From Mangifera indica (Eukaryota > Streptophyta > Magnoliopsida > Sapindales > Anacardiaceae): DNA of 64,000 nt. The notes beneath the pieces are model-generated. The model was not told the DNA's origin. It saw only the letters and a list, made by a program, of their open reading frames with translations, and ran no database searches. Shown here piece after piece: positions 1 to 10,799 of the stretch. The DNA lies in the NCBI RefSeq assembly GCF_011075055.1, contig NC_058145.1:16613894-16677893 (forward strand), read 5' to 3'. Numbering within the stretch: the stretch's first letter is position 1; each line of letters begins with the position of its first letter. The translations under genes and the position numbers were made by a program.

Positions 1-740
1 TGAAACTCTTCACCGCAAGTTCTCCAACTTCTCACTGCGGTCTACACAAACACAACAAACACAATTTACTAAAAATCCAGAAACTATAAAGATAGAAAAC
101 CAAAAACTATAAAACTAGTTGACAAAACACAGGGATACGAGGAAAAAACCATAAGAATAAAAACTGTAGGCTTACCTGCTTACGACTACCCACAATACAT
201 ATCTCTGTATAACTATAAATTCTTATTAGTTAAGCCAAATAATCACATAATGCCAGGCTAACCAGAGTTTTGACAATTTTAATGTCTGCATATAAAGAAA
301 ATCACAATTCAGCTGATTCAAATTCTTCTATGCATATAGATTGAGGAAACAATTCATCAAATAATTTATCCCTACCTTTACTGCATTTTCTCAGCAATTA
401 AATTAACATAAAAATAAAGGAACCATCAACTTAAAAATTAAATTAAATTGAAATCAACCTTAGATAAATATTGAGCCGGTACGGAAGGCGTGGTGAATTT
501 CAAGAATCTATCAAGGTTACTAACAGAGACTACAGATGGTTCAGGTACTGAAACGTCACTTGAAATTGAAGGCTTCACGACACAGTCTTTGGTGTTTTCC
601 GGTGATACACTCTCATTTTCGCCACTTTTTGCTGCTGCTTGTTTTTTCTGCATTTGGTTCTGATTCCTTCTGGCCTTCACAGTCATGTAAAACCGATCCT
701 CGCCACGTACACGCCCGAACTGTAAATTAGTTCCCAACAT
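1..740 (-). CDS. DUF789 family protein, 5' part (gene runs off the left edge)
   Basis: Two exons of a minus-strand gene are visible. Exon 1 is 740..459, with the ATG at 740 and donor GTTGAT at 458. Exon 2 is 41..1 and incomplete, with its acceptor AG at 43-42. Joined, the frame runs ...YLSK|TAVRSWRTCGEEF. This matches the start of the plant DUF789 domain: an SNLDRFLKFTTPSVPAQYLSK block followed by an R-x-WRTC-x-x-EF block. The first ~60 residues are a basic, low-complexity leader (MLGTNLQFGR...). DUF789 proteins are plant-specific and have no assigned biochemical role. The remaining C-terminal exons lie outside the window. Exon 1 and everything upstream of it are repeated in inverted orientation from 1289 to 1906, so the native promoter must lie within the palindrome arm or its AT-rich centre. 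The family is recognised from memory of its conserved blocks. Confidence 0.85.
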
Positions 741-1906
741 ACTTCCTCTCCGGACTTCTTCGGCTCTCCAGAAAACGGAGGAAAGTACAACAACAATAAT
801 ATATTACAATATCTCACCCTTTTTCGATATTCTCCTACAAATCTTTTGTTTTACTCGAGTAAAAATACAAACTCTATCAAATCAACGAGATTCAAAACTA
901 CAAAAGAAACAAATTATTAAAAAAAATTCCAAATCTTATCTAATTTTCCAGCGATTTCTCACACTTCCTCAGGAAAAAAAGAAATAGAAATCTTAAATTC
1001 GATTTTAATCCAGGAAACCAATAATCTAATTCCAATCTCAATCTAGAAATAAAAACGACGACATCTCACAGTCAAACAATGAGGTCGATGAAGAGGAAAA
1101 AAATAAAGAAGAAATTGAGAGAGAGAATTTGAATTGGATGAATGCAGGGAGAATGAGATATGTGCGAAGAAACAATTGTTGGAGGGATGAGAAAGACTGA
1201 ACGAGACTGTATTTTTAAAGCAAATAATCTTAATTATTATTAAGCAAATTATTATTAATTATTAATTATTAATTATAGTAAGCTGTTTAATAATAATTAA
1301 AATAATTTGCTTTAAAAATACAGTCTCGTTCAGTCTTCCTCATCCCTCCCACAATTGTTTCTTCACACATATCTCATTCTCCCTGCATTCATCCAATTCA
1401 AATTCTCTCTCTCAATTTCTTCTTTATTTTTTTCCTCTTCATCGACCTCATTGTTTGACTGTGAGATGTCGTCGTTTTTATTTCTAGATTGAGATTGGAA
1501 TTAGATTATTGGTTTCCTGGATTAAAATCGAATTTAAGATTTCTATTTCTTTTTTTCCTGAGGAAGTGTGAGAAATCGCTGGAAAATTAGATAAGATTTG
1601 GAGTTTTTTTTAATAATTTGTTTCTTTTGTAGTTTTGAATCTCGTTGATTTGATAGAGTTTGTATTTTTACTCGAGTAAAACGAAAGATTTGTAGGAGAA
1701 TATCGAAAAAGGGTGAGATATTGTAATATATTATTGTTGTTGTACTTTCCTCCGTTTTCTGGAGAGCCGAAGAAGTCCGGAGAGGAAGTATGTTGGGAAC
1801 TAATTTACAGTTCGGGCGTGCACGTGGCAAGGATCGGTTTTACATGACTGTGAAGGCCAGAAGGAATCAGAACCAAATGCAAAAAAAACAAGCAGTAGCA
1901 AAAAGT
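623..1906. repeat. Large palindrome: inverted duplication of the DUF789 first exon and 5' region
   Basis: The left arm (about 623..1242) and right arm (about 1289..1906) are near-perfect reverse complements of ~620 bp, separated by a ~46-bp spacer of almost pure A/T. Only scattered substitutions are seen, so the event looks recent. The outer edge falls inside the DUF789 coding sequence, where the Ala/Lys-rich leader meets a GC-rich minisatellite. The two arms place two DUF789 start codons (740 minus, 1790 plus) head to head over one shared centre. Confidence 0.95.
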
Positions 1907-1972
1907 GCGCGCGGAGTGCGTGGGTGCGTGCGGAGTGAGCGCGGAGTGCGTGAGTACATGCGGAGTGCGTGA
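1790..1972 (+). pseudogene. Truncated second DUF789 start (right palindrome arm)
   Basis: This mirrored copy of the DUF789 first exon keeps the ATG at 1790 and about 39 leader codons (MLGTNLQFGRARGKDR...). It has two replacements early in the leader relative to the left copy (Val to Ala and Glu to Lys). At about 1906 homology stops abruptly and the frame continues into a GC-rich minisatellite, giving a 60-codon ORF with a nonsense tail. The conserved DUF789 blocks are absent, so this is a 5' fragment that may still carry promoter and 5' UTR. It is unlikely to make a functional protein. Confidence 0.85.
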
Positions 1973-2400
1973 GTACGTGCGGAGTGCGTGGTGCGCGCGG
2001 TGCACACAGTGCATAGTGCGTATGCAGTGCGCACTGTGCATATATTTTTTTATATATATATAATATTATATTATTATATATATTTATTATATTATAATAT
2101 TATATATATAATATATAATAATATAATATATATTTAAAAATTATTATTATTATTATTTTTATATATTATATTAAATATTATAATATTTAATATATATATG
2201 TATTTATTATATTTTTTATATTATTTAATATATATATATATATATATATAAAAGAAAGGGTGCGCGCACTGCACGCACTGCGCGCATACCCTCACACTTT
2301 GTTTATATATATTAATCAGAGTGCACGCACTGCTCACGCACCGCACGCACTACGAGCACCGCACCGCACGCACTCCGTACGTACTCACGCACTCAAGTTT
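1907..2400. repeat. GC-rich minisatellite in inverted arms around an AT-only core
   Basis: From 1907 to 2040 the plus strand repeats a degenerate GTGCGNGCGGAGTGCGTGAG-type unit. From about 2258 to 2395 the complementary form appears (GCACGCACTC, CGTACTCACG). Between them, 2041..2252 is nearly pure A/T with many short palindromes. The whole block is therefore a second, imperfect inverted repeat that abuts the DUF789 palindrome. The CpG density of the arms is far above the surrounding sequence. No coding potential is apparent; the ORFs here are repeat translations rich in Ala, His and Arg. Confidence 0.85.
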
Positions 2401-2551
2401 TCCTTCCAGCGCCTACGTATACAGGGCTGGAAGGGTATTTTTAGAATTATAAAAAAATGTGCTTATAAAAATAAAACTACTATGCGTTTGCCTAAAAAGG
2501 TATAAGCGAAAAAAATTTTGCCTATTTTAATTATTATCCCAATATTTTCTA

Positions 2552-3066
2552 TCACACTTTCTGTGCATCATTAGAATTAAAAAAAAATTAATGAGCTCAA
2601 GCAGAAGAGGAAAGAAGAAAGAATAAAGACCTGGATGGATCTTCGCTGCACGTATTTTTCTGATCAACTAATTCCAGTTAGAAGAAAAATATACTTCAAT
2701 CAGAATATGACCCAGAAATTAAACAGCAGAACTTTTAAAATAGACCTCTGGATCGTGGAGCTTAGGAGGACCAGCAGCAAAACAATTATTGAGGGATCAA
2801 AACCTACCGTTGGCACCTGAAAAGCTTATTTCTTCTTTAATACCAGCTTTGGAATCATGGACACTAAAGAACACTAAAATCAACATGATTTACATGCAAA
2901 GGATCACATAAATCTGAAAAAAGCCAATCAAGCAGTGAGTCAGACATTTTCAAAGATGATTTTAAGGTTAGTACATCATATTACATCTTTTTCCCACCAA
3001 CATCATCAATGGGATCGCAAAGGGTTCCAAGCATCCAATCCATCCATATTGTATAATGGCCATAAA
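2552..3066. repeat. Duplicated 3' end of the sterol C5-desaturase gene (copy A)
   Basis: This stretch is ~98% identical to 7106..7626, which holds the 3' flank, 3' UTR and last ~28 codons of the STE1-like gene on the minus strand. I count fewer than ten differences, for example a C/G and A/C pair near 2755 and a G/A at about 2999. Homology ends sharply inside the coding sequence (plus-strand motif GGCCATA), where a run of ~15 A begins. That run lies at the upstream end relative to gene orientation, so it is not a retrotransposed poly(A) tail. The fragment cannot encode an enzyme. Confidence 0.92.
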
Positions 3067-3143
3067 AAAAAAAAAAAATCCTAAGTTTTGTATATTGGAC
3101 CCCTCACCTACATGCTTGGATTGACTCAGTGCCATATAGATCT

Positions 3144-3959
3144 TTAATTTCTACCTACAAAAGAGAGGTGCATACCCGGAGCTGGAGACTCACTTGAGCC
3201 TTGGTTGGACAGCGAGATGTTGCATGCTTCAGACCGGCTAAATTGTCCATTTCGGCAGAAACAAATTGCTTCATCGAAATAATCATCGTGACTACAATAT
3301 CCCTGAGATTCGATGCATTTCTCACAAAACGTGATATTTACATTCCATTTCACCTGAAATCCGTCTCGGAAGGCTTGTTCCAAAACTGACCGATTCTCCG
3401 TTGCTGGCAGAATTAACGATCTAGGAAAGGGAACATTTACGCCAGCATCACATGCCTCAGGACCTTTACCTCCTATGTCTATATAGCCATCCTTCTTGTT
3501 GGTACCAGTGAAAGAGCAAGTGAAATGTCCTGAAAGAGAAGTCGAATTGGGGCAAGCATAAAGTAGAGTAAGCATCTGATACTCATTCGTATACTTAAAT
3601 AGCGCCGGGTTGAGGGTGGTGTTAATAAATCGAGGTGAACAGATTCCACCCAAGTAATCATCTCTTGCAATCCTGAGAATACGGGCTTTTTCATCCACGT
3701 TCAAAACAAGGTAAAATAAGTCATTCATCTTCATTATAGGCTTATCGTTCTCACAAAAGATCTGCAGGTCAGGATGGCCACAACCACTCGGGCGGTCAAC
3801 TCCCCAGAATGGATAACCGGCTGTAAGATTCCCACATCTTATTGGAATATTACAATCTCCGTACCTTAATGACTGAATCTTAACAGGAATCACGACTGTG
3901 AAATATATAAGAGGAACAAGAGGCGACCACAGGAAATGCCGGAAGCTCATTAGGGCCAT
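3144..3959 (-). CDS. LRK10L/WAK-type receptor ectodomain, kinase exons missing or lost
   Basis: The ORF begins with a hydrophobic signal-peptide-like leader (residues ~8-28). It continues with a cysteine-rich wall-associated-kinase galacturonan-binding domain (~35-105; motifs CGNLTAGYPFWG, SGCGHPDLQIFC, GGICSP). A WAK-associated C-terminal domain follows (~125-250; motifs LLYACPNST, GPEACD, FCEKCIESQGYC, CFC). This order is typical of LEAF RUST 10-like receptor kinases. The ORF stops at 271 aa with no transmembrane helix or kinase. A good donor, CCGG|GTATGC near 3174, sits where the family normally splices to its membrane and kinase exons. The next 1.1 kb downstream, however, is the desaturase duplication and minisatellite, and I see no kinase sequence there. 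It may be a truncated pseudogene, or a gene for a secreted ectodomain by read-through of that donor. The ORF itself is intact. Confidence 0.7.
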   Translation of the reverse strand: MALMSFRHFLWSPLVPLIYFTVVIPVKIQSLRYGDCNIPIRCGNLTAGYPFWGVDRPSGCGHPDLQIFCENDKPIMKMNDLFYLVLNVDEKARILRIARDDYLGGICSPRFINTTLNPALFKYTNEYQMLTLLYACPNSTSLSGHFTCSFTGTNKKDGYIDIGGKGPEACDAGVNVPFPRSLILPATENRSVLEQAFRDGFQVKWNVNITFCEKCIESQGYCSHDDYFDEAICFCRNGQFSRSEACNISLSNQGSSESPAPGMHLSFVGRN

Positions 3960-5129
3960 AACAAATATGAAGAATAGTTGAACCTGCAGGTTAGATTTAA
4001 TCAGGCTATTTTACCCGTAAATGTGGAGGCAAAAGAAGGTATGGACATCGCAAATAGAGATTGAGGGAAAAAAATATATGACAAGAAGACTGAAAAACTT
4101 TCTGTAGTTGACCTGAAAATCATACTACAGATTTTCAGATTGCAGCAAACAAAGACTTGTGGCTTTCTTATTGGTCCCAGCTGGTGTCATCCAGGGGTGA
4201 TTAGTCTACTTCACTAAGGTCCTACCGGTTCATGTTTTAGTTGAATCCACTTGATTTAGATCATACAAGAGAAGTCTTGAGTTAAATGAAAGCCATACAA
4301 TTTGATTTTGGCTGTTTAGTTGACTTAGGACTTCGTTTTAACAAACCATAGAAAGATTACCATTGACTGGCATTGACGAAATGTCGACTAATAAGTCGCC
4401 GACCAGATTTTCAGTCTACACATCTGCAAATGAACAGTCTACAGATGGCAATGGGTAGGGAAGGGCCAAATATCATGCCTCCTTGCCTTATCTTCGTTAC
4501 AGGGATGATGAGAATCTTTGTCTCTATCCCACTAGAAAAAAATCATCCTTTTCCGTTGTCGTCTTGTGCTCACACTTCATCAGCAGCACTTCCCCTGTCC
4601 CCATCGATTACCCCATCTCGTCACCCCTACATTAATCTCCGGTAAGGCTACTGCAACGTAATCACCATTCACTATCTCTTTTCGTTTTAATATTTATCAT
4701 CAGACACCTTAATAAAATAGGTTAAATGACTATTTTCCACCGAGGTTTAATACAAACTCAATTTACTATTTATAAATTATCAAAATTTTAAATATTTATT
4801 TATTTATTAAATTTTATTATTACTATCAAATAAAATTATTATTTAAACTCATATTCTAAAGTTATTTTTAAGTTTCAAATTTTTATTTTTAACTATAATT
4901 CATATTTTTTAAATTTAAAAATTAATTTTTCCCTTTAAATCTAAGATTGCATAACTCTATCTTTTTGCCATATAAACTTTTAAAAAATTTCAATTGTACC
5001 CTAGTCTTCCTTTCTCCTTGTCTCTAGCCTCGATTCGCCGCCATTGGCTGTTGGTTTCTCCCTCCCATCTTGTCGGTTGCTCTCCCTTCCCTCTTTGGCA
5101 GTCTTCGTCGGAGACAAAATCATCTTCCG
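3960..5129. other. Intergenic, with a partial AT-rich TIR-type repeat
   Basis: No gene is supported here. From about 4725 to 5110 the sequence resembles the left half of the dispersed TIR family also seen at 11139-11865 and 63128-63815. It has an opening close to ACTATTTTCCACC, long AT tracts, then a CCTTGTCTC...CGCCATTGG inner stretch. It is cut at about 5130, where the duplicated desaturase intron begins. Confidence 0.5.
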
Positions 5130-6010
5130 AAGTTCTTTATGTAGACCTGTGTTGATACTAGTTTTCAAAGCTGACCCATAAGATGTGAATTCTGTTTGAC
5201 ACTCCATGAATGATAATTTTGGATCCCACAAAAAATTTTAGGATCAAATTGAACAGCAAACGAGAGCAAGATACAAAATTTCCAACCATAGCTTATCACA
5301 GATGATCAAGGACTTTATAGTAAAGAGATAGATGACAAATTTACTTGATAAATAAATAAAATATGAGATTAGATAAAACTTCATAGCTGTGCAAGTATCA
5401 GGCAACGGACTATTACAAGGATGATACCAATTAAGGACCGTATGGGGTATCGAAAACCATTCCAAAGCTATTGAGTTAATAAAGGTTACGAAAGGTAGAA
5501 CTCTTGGCAACAAAGAATTTCATCACTAATAAACACATTCAAGTCATTGTATCAGCCTGAAAATGAAACTTGATCGTGATCAAGAAGATAAGAATGGCAT
5601 GTTTTAATGGGATAAAGAATGTTTGACATGACAAGAAGAGATTAACAATCTAAACTGCAAGGTAAACCTGGGAGATCCATCTAATCAAATAAAAGTGCAC
5701 CAAATATCAATGGAACAGAATGTCATCACCAATGAAAGCAATCAAATTCCCAACTCTCTAAATAATTCCTGTCTGCATTATGTTTATATATTTAAATAAT
5801 TCTGTTCATTACAAAATAAAAAGAGGAGAGAATTTGTAATTCAAGAATCCCCTTCTCTAGTTTATATATTTAGTTCTTTCCTGAAAAGTCACCCTCAACC
5901 AAAAGATCGAAACTCAGCAGCAAAAAAATTATAATTTACTATATATTGCATAACCAGTAAGCCTATTAATCAAATTCAAAAATGGAAAAATTGACATTCT
6001 AACTTGAGTA
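5130..6010. repeat. Older partial copy of the STE1-like gene, intron 2
   Basis: The stretch 5130..6010 aligns collinearly with 8103..9000, which is intron 2 of the intact desaturase. Shared landmarks include GTAGACCTGTGTTGAT at the start, ATCAGGCAACGGA in the middle and CTTGAGTA at the end. Identity is visibly lower than for the 2.5-3.1 kb copy, roughly 85% by eye, with many small indels. No flanking desaturase exon is preserved on either side. This is therefore a second, older duplication event of the same gene. Confidence 0.85.
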
Positions 6011-6017
6011 CTTTTGA

Positions 6018-6209
6018 ATTGACATTCAAGCCATGTACTCTGAAGGTGGTTCCTCGAATGCTTTTGAATTGGGTGGTGAACTTCTGGAGGTTTCTCGAAA
6101 CAATTTTGATAGCCAGTTTGAGAAATCTCAGTAATCAAATAAGCCTGAAAAGTCTCGTATGAGCACTGACCGGTTTGATAGAATTTGGAGAAAAAAGGGC
6201 TTAGTATGG
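6018..6209 (+). pseudogene. Possible coding remnant of unknown origin
   Basis: Immediately after the duplicated desaturase intron, one plus-strand frame reads as non-repetitive, protein-like sequence (around 6032: MYSEGGSSNAFELGGELL). It ends at a TAA near 6131 and resumes in the same frame with SRMSTDRFDRIWRKKGLVW up to a possible donor GGTAAAT near 6210. The amino-acid composition looks coding, unlike the surrounding AT-rich DNA. I do not recognise the family. It could be a broken exon carried in by the rearrangement, or chance. Confidence 0.25.
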
Positions 6210-6210
6210 T

Positions 6211-7105
6211 AAATACTTACACAAAGGGTGTCTTCAATAAGTTATGTACGTCTACCAACTTGAGAAGGTAATTTAGTTTTTGATCCAGAACTTGTAATCT
6301 GCATGAATCCAGCATAAAAGGTGAGATTTGAGTGTGATTCTTCTCAGAAATGTTGTAATTTTTCTGTATGTACGAGTCAGATTAAGGAAAATCTAGCGTT
6401 CTAAATTTTCTGTAAAATCAGTAGCTTTATTTGATAAAAAAGTGTAGTAATTCTCAGATTCCATGCCTTCCAGTTTGTGTGGTTGATTCTCTAAAGTCCG
6501 GGTGCTTTTAATCCCGTTAGTAGAGTGATAAGTTAAGACTTATGATCGAGATAAAATAAGAGATAAGAAAAGTTTTGTTTTTCGTAAACAATCTCAGAAG
6601 ATCAAATTGCTTTAGTTCTAATATTGGTGCGGCTTCAGACACTGAATTTACTCAAATACACCTGCACCAACCCATTTCACTCTAAATGAGAATCTAAGAA
6701 AACTGGATTAAGAAATTTCATCCAATAATCCACGCCTTTGTTTCTTTGGAAAAGCAGATGATCTGAACCACACGAAGACTCACTGAATGATAGAAAATTA
6801 ATGGTCAACAGAGCACATAATGTGACAGTTGCATGGGGCTGCAAATGTCTCCATTTTATCCTGATTCTATCCTAAAACAAAATCCAAATTCTTGGCCGAA
6901 AAAAAAATAAACGTGGTGTTATCCGTTCATGTGCTTGCTTGATTGACTAGAGAGCCATGACTAAAATGGAGACGGTTATTTCTGAAAATCTATATAAATG
7001 AACCATTGACTTAACGATGATAATATTGAGATTGAAGGCTTTGGGATTTTGAAACAATCTTGCAATGTCTTCCATTAAATTGATCAGAAGAGCATTAGCA
7101 TGAAT
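6211..7105. other. Intergenic, no feature recognised
   Basis: AT-rich sequence with no long ORF, no recognised repeat and no RNA gene that I can see. It ends where the 3' flank of the intact desaturase gene begins to match the 2552 copy. Confidence 0.5.
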
Positions 7106-7542
7106 ATTTTCTATCACACTTTCTGTGCATCATTAGAATTAAAAAAAAATTAATGAGCTCAAGCAGAAGAGGAAATAAGAAAGAATAAAGACCTGGATGG
7201 ATCTTCGCTGCACGTATTTTTCTGATCAACTAATTCCAGTTAGAAGAAAAATATACTTCAATCAGAATATGACCCAGAAATTAAACAGCAGAACTTTTAA
7301 AATAGACCTCTGGATGGTGGAGATTAGGAGGACCAGCAGCAAAACAATTATTGAGGGATCAAAACCTCCTGTTGGCACCTGAAAAGCTTATTTCTTCTTT
7401 AATACCAGCTTTGGAGTCATGGACACTAAAGAACACTAAAATCAACATGATTTACATGCAAAGGATCACATACATCTGAAAAAAGCCAATCAAGCAGTGA
7501 GTCAGACATTTTCAAAGATGATTTTAAGGTTAGTACATCATA

Positions 7543-10500
7543 TTACATCTTTTTCCCACCGACATCATCAATGGGATCGCAAAGGGTTCCAAGCATCCAA
7601 TCCATCCATATTGTATAATGGCCATAATTATGCCGGTAGGTGGTGTGGTGAATGGTGTGGTAGGCAGCACCCATCACAGGCCATAGCTTGCCGTTGATGC
7701 AATCATGAATGTTTGCAGTCCATATAGCCTCCAGGAATAATAGGCCTAAATGTGTTGTAAAATGGGTCGGTATTATGAAGAGTGCTATAACATGCGGCAG
7801 TGCCTGCAGTATACCATCCAGTGGGTGAAATGCCAAACCTGAAATAATAAAATACTTTTTAGTCATGAGTTCAATTTGCTAGATAAGACTCCAGTCCAGA
7901 TGAAGTTACTGGCATAACTTCAAAGTAGTTACCATAACAGTTTCTTTCATTCCATCAGACCTATAAATAATAAATAAATAAAAAGTAACCTTATGGTGAG
8001 TATACAGGGTCATGTGGGTTTAAGTCAAATAAGTTTGAGATGTAACAGAAACAGTTTTTCGACCACCCTGTATCCTTGTCTAAACTTTGCAGTAAGAAAT
8101 CCAAAGTTCTTTTTGTAGACCTGTGTTGATATTGGTTTACCTATCTGACGCATCAGATGCGAGTTCTATTTGAAACTCCACTAAATGATAATTTAGGATC
8201 CAACAAAAAATTTCAGGATCATATTGAACAGCAAGCGAGATGTAGATACAAAATTTTCAACCAAAATTAGCTTATCAGAGATGACCAAGGACTTTATATC
8301 AAAGAGATAAATGACAAGTTAAATTGATAAAGAAAATAAAAAATGAGATTAGTGAAAACTTCATAGCCGTGCAAGTATCAGGCAACAGAGCTATTACACG
8401 GATGATACTAATTAAGGACTATATGGGTTATTGAAAACCATTTCAAAGCTATTGAGTTTATGAAAGTTACAAAAGGTAAGAACTCTCAGAAACCAAGAAT
8501 TTCACTACTAATTAACACATTTAAGTTATTGTATCTGCCTGAAAACGAAAATTGATGAAGATCATGACTATATATGAATGACATGTATCAATGGGATATA
8601 GAATGTTTGACATAACAAGAAGAGAAGAGATTAACAATCAAGACTGCAAGGTTAACCTGGAAAATCCATTTAATCAAATAAAAGTGCACCAAATATCAAT
8701 GGAACAGAATGTCATCACCAATTGAAGCAAGCCAATTCCTAACTCACTAAATAATTCCTGTCTGCATGGTTTTTTTCTTTAAAGAAGAAAAGAAATAATT
8801 CTGTTCATTACAAGATAAAAAGCAGACAGATTTGTAATTTAAGAATCATCTTCTCTAGTTTATATATTTAGTCCTTTCCCCTGAAAGTCACCCTCAATCA
8901 AAAGGTCCAAAACTCAGCAGAAGAAAAATTATAATTAAAGTTACCAGTTAACCTATTAATCAAATTCAAAAAAGGAAAAGTAGACATTCTAGCTTGAGTA
9001 GATACAACATTAATCATCAAACTGGAATTAAAGAGATTAAAAACATACCAGCAAATGGAGAAAGAGTATTCTGCTTGTTGTAGATGTGATGGGTTGCATG
9101 AAGATGCTTGTACAAAAATTTTATGTCATGCAACTCTCGATGCATCCAATAAATCCCAAATTCCACAAATACAAGATAAATGGCTAGATACACCAGGTAG
9201 GCAAGCCAACCAACATCATTTATTCTCGAGAAACATTTAGTCCACCCGTTTTCAACCATGTACTCAGAAAGTGTAGGAAGAGCAGAGTACCAAGGCATGG
9301 CTTTCATAGCAACATATACTTGCAACAGCATGGCCCTTCTAGACGGGATATCATCTGTATGAGAATATCCAAAGAAAAACAAACATGTCATCTTAGGCCC
9401 TTGTAGAAGAGACTCTCCATCTAAATACCAGTATACAACTAAAGAAAACCCAAGCCAATTATCAAAAATGTAGCAGAATTCATTCAGCCACAAAAAGATT
9501 AATCATGGCCATCTTACAGAATAAAATCTTCCACCAAAACTGCAACAGTTGAAAGTCATATAAATCAGACAGATATCCTTAAGCCAAGAGGTAATACTAC
9601 AAAGCTATGTCAAAATTTTAAGCTTGGAACAAAGACAGAGTTCCATCTACACAATTACTTCAAATGTCATATCACAATCATGTTTTGTTGTTAATTGTTT
9701 CTGATTACCCACAAGATCCTACACAGAATGTGCAGAAAATTTCATTATTTTGCTATTAAAATATAACATAGCAAAAACAAGAAAATCAACGAAAATCTAT
9801 CCTTCTGATACCCTCAGCATCCAACTCCAAAAACAATACTAACTTCATAAAAAGTTTATCATGATTCTAACAACGATCATTTGACTGAATATCTTAGAAG
9901 CAAATCCCTTTACTGTATCTAGATAAGTAGTCTCATAAAAAGGCAGGAATCAATCACGGCCAAGCGGATCACAGGAATCAAGCACGTAAAGCCATCTGAT
10001 AAAAAATCATGACAAAACTTCACAAAATAGAAAACTGATAAATTATAGGTGTAGCATCCATCCATTTACTGAAAGAAGAAGCAGATTCAAACTCAAATAT
10101 GCTTCTTCATTTCACTTCTTTACTATAATTAGAACAAAGATCAAGAGCCAAAGATTAGCAAAAAGCAACCCACCATAACATGCTCTATATATTGAATGAA
10201 CTATCAGCTCATCTAAATCAATTTACCAAGAGAACGGATCTCGTCTCAAACATGCATTTCCAAATCCAAAACCAAACCTCATGAAAAACATAATTATCCG
10301 AGCAAACACAACCAAAATTTTAAAAAATAAATAAATAAATAAAACTTTACAGAAAGAACATCATACATTCATCAAAAGAAACAAACCCAGATTCAAAACA
10401 ACCAAACCAATAAAAAGGAACAAACCTGATATCAATATAAACTCCCACCGCCAAAATAATAATTATAAAAAAATAATACCTTTAGGGACATAAACGTTGC

Positions 10501-10699
10501 GTTTGTAGTAGTAGATGTACAAGCACCACAAGAATCCAGAAATGAGGTAAAGAAGCGAGCCAGCAAGGTAGTTACGAAGCCAAGTTTGGACAACATGCGG
10601 GAGCGGCTCCCACAAAGAAGAGGGCAACAAAAATCGCAACACAATGCGGTTATAGAAAGAGGTCTCGTCCACAAAGAGTTGCAAATAATCATCCTCCAT
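7543..10699 (-). CDS. STE1: Delta(7)-sterol C5(6)-desaturase (STE1/DWF7-like), intact
   Basis: Three exons, 10699..10480, 9354..9049 and 7838..7543, join in phase (220+306+296 nt) to a 273-aa protein starting [18 protein letters not shown]. This endoplasmic reticulum membrane di-iron enzyme puts the C5(6) double bond into delta-7 sterols (for example episterol) on the way to campesterol and brassinosteroids. All three fatty-acid-hydroxylase histidine boxes are present: HRELH (145-149), HATHH (159-163) and HTIHH (236-240). Hydrophobic segments lie near residues 42-65, 122-143 and 186-215. Length is close to the ~281 aa I recall for Arabidopsis STE1. Splice sites are canonical (donors AG|GTATTA and CTG|GTATGT; acceptors ATACAG and TTTCAG). 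The GA-rich tract at 10726-10745 is probably 5' UTR. Pieces of this gene are duplicated at 2552-3066 and 5130-6010. Confidence 0.95.
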
Positions 10700-10799
10700 T
10701 ACTGACCTTTTTGCCGGCGCCGAAGATTGAGAGAGAGAGAGAGAAAAGAGAGGCGACAGAAATGAAGTGAGCTGGAGGTTTTGTTCTTGTGCCTTGTTT

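Noticed and set aside
3060..3085. Poly-A run as a retrotransposition tail of the desaturase copy
   Set aside because: It lies at the 5' side relative to the gene's orientation, and the copy includes genomic 3' flank, so a processed retrocopy does not fit.
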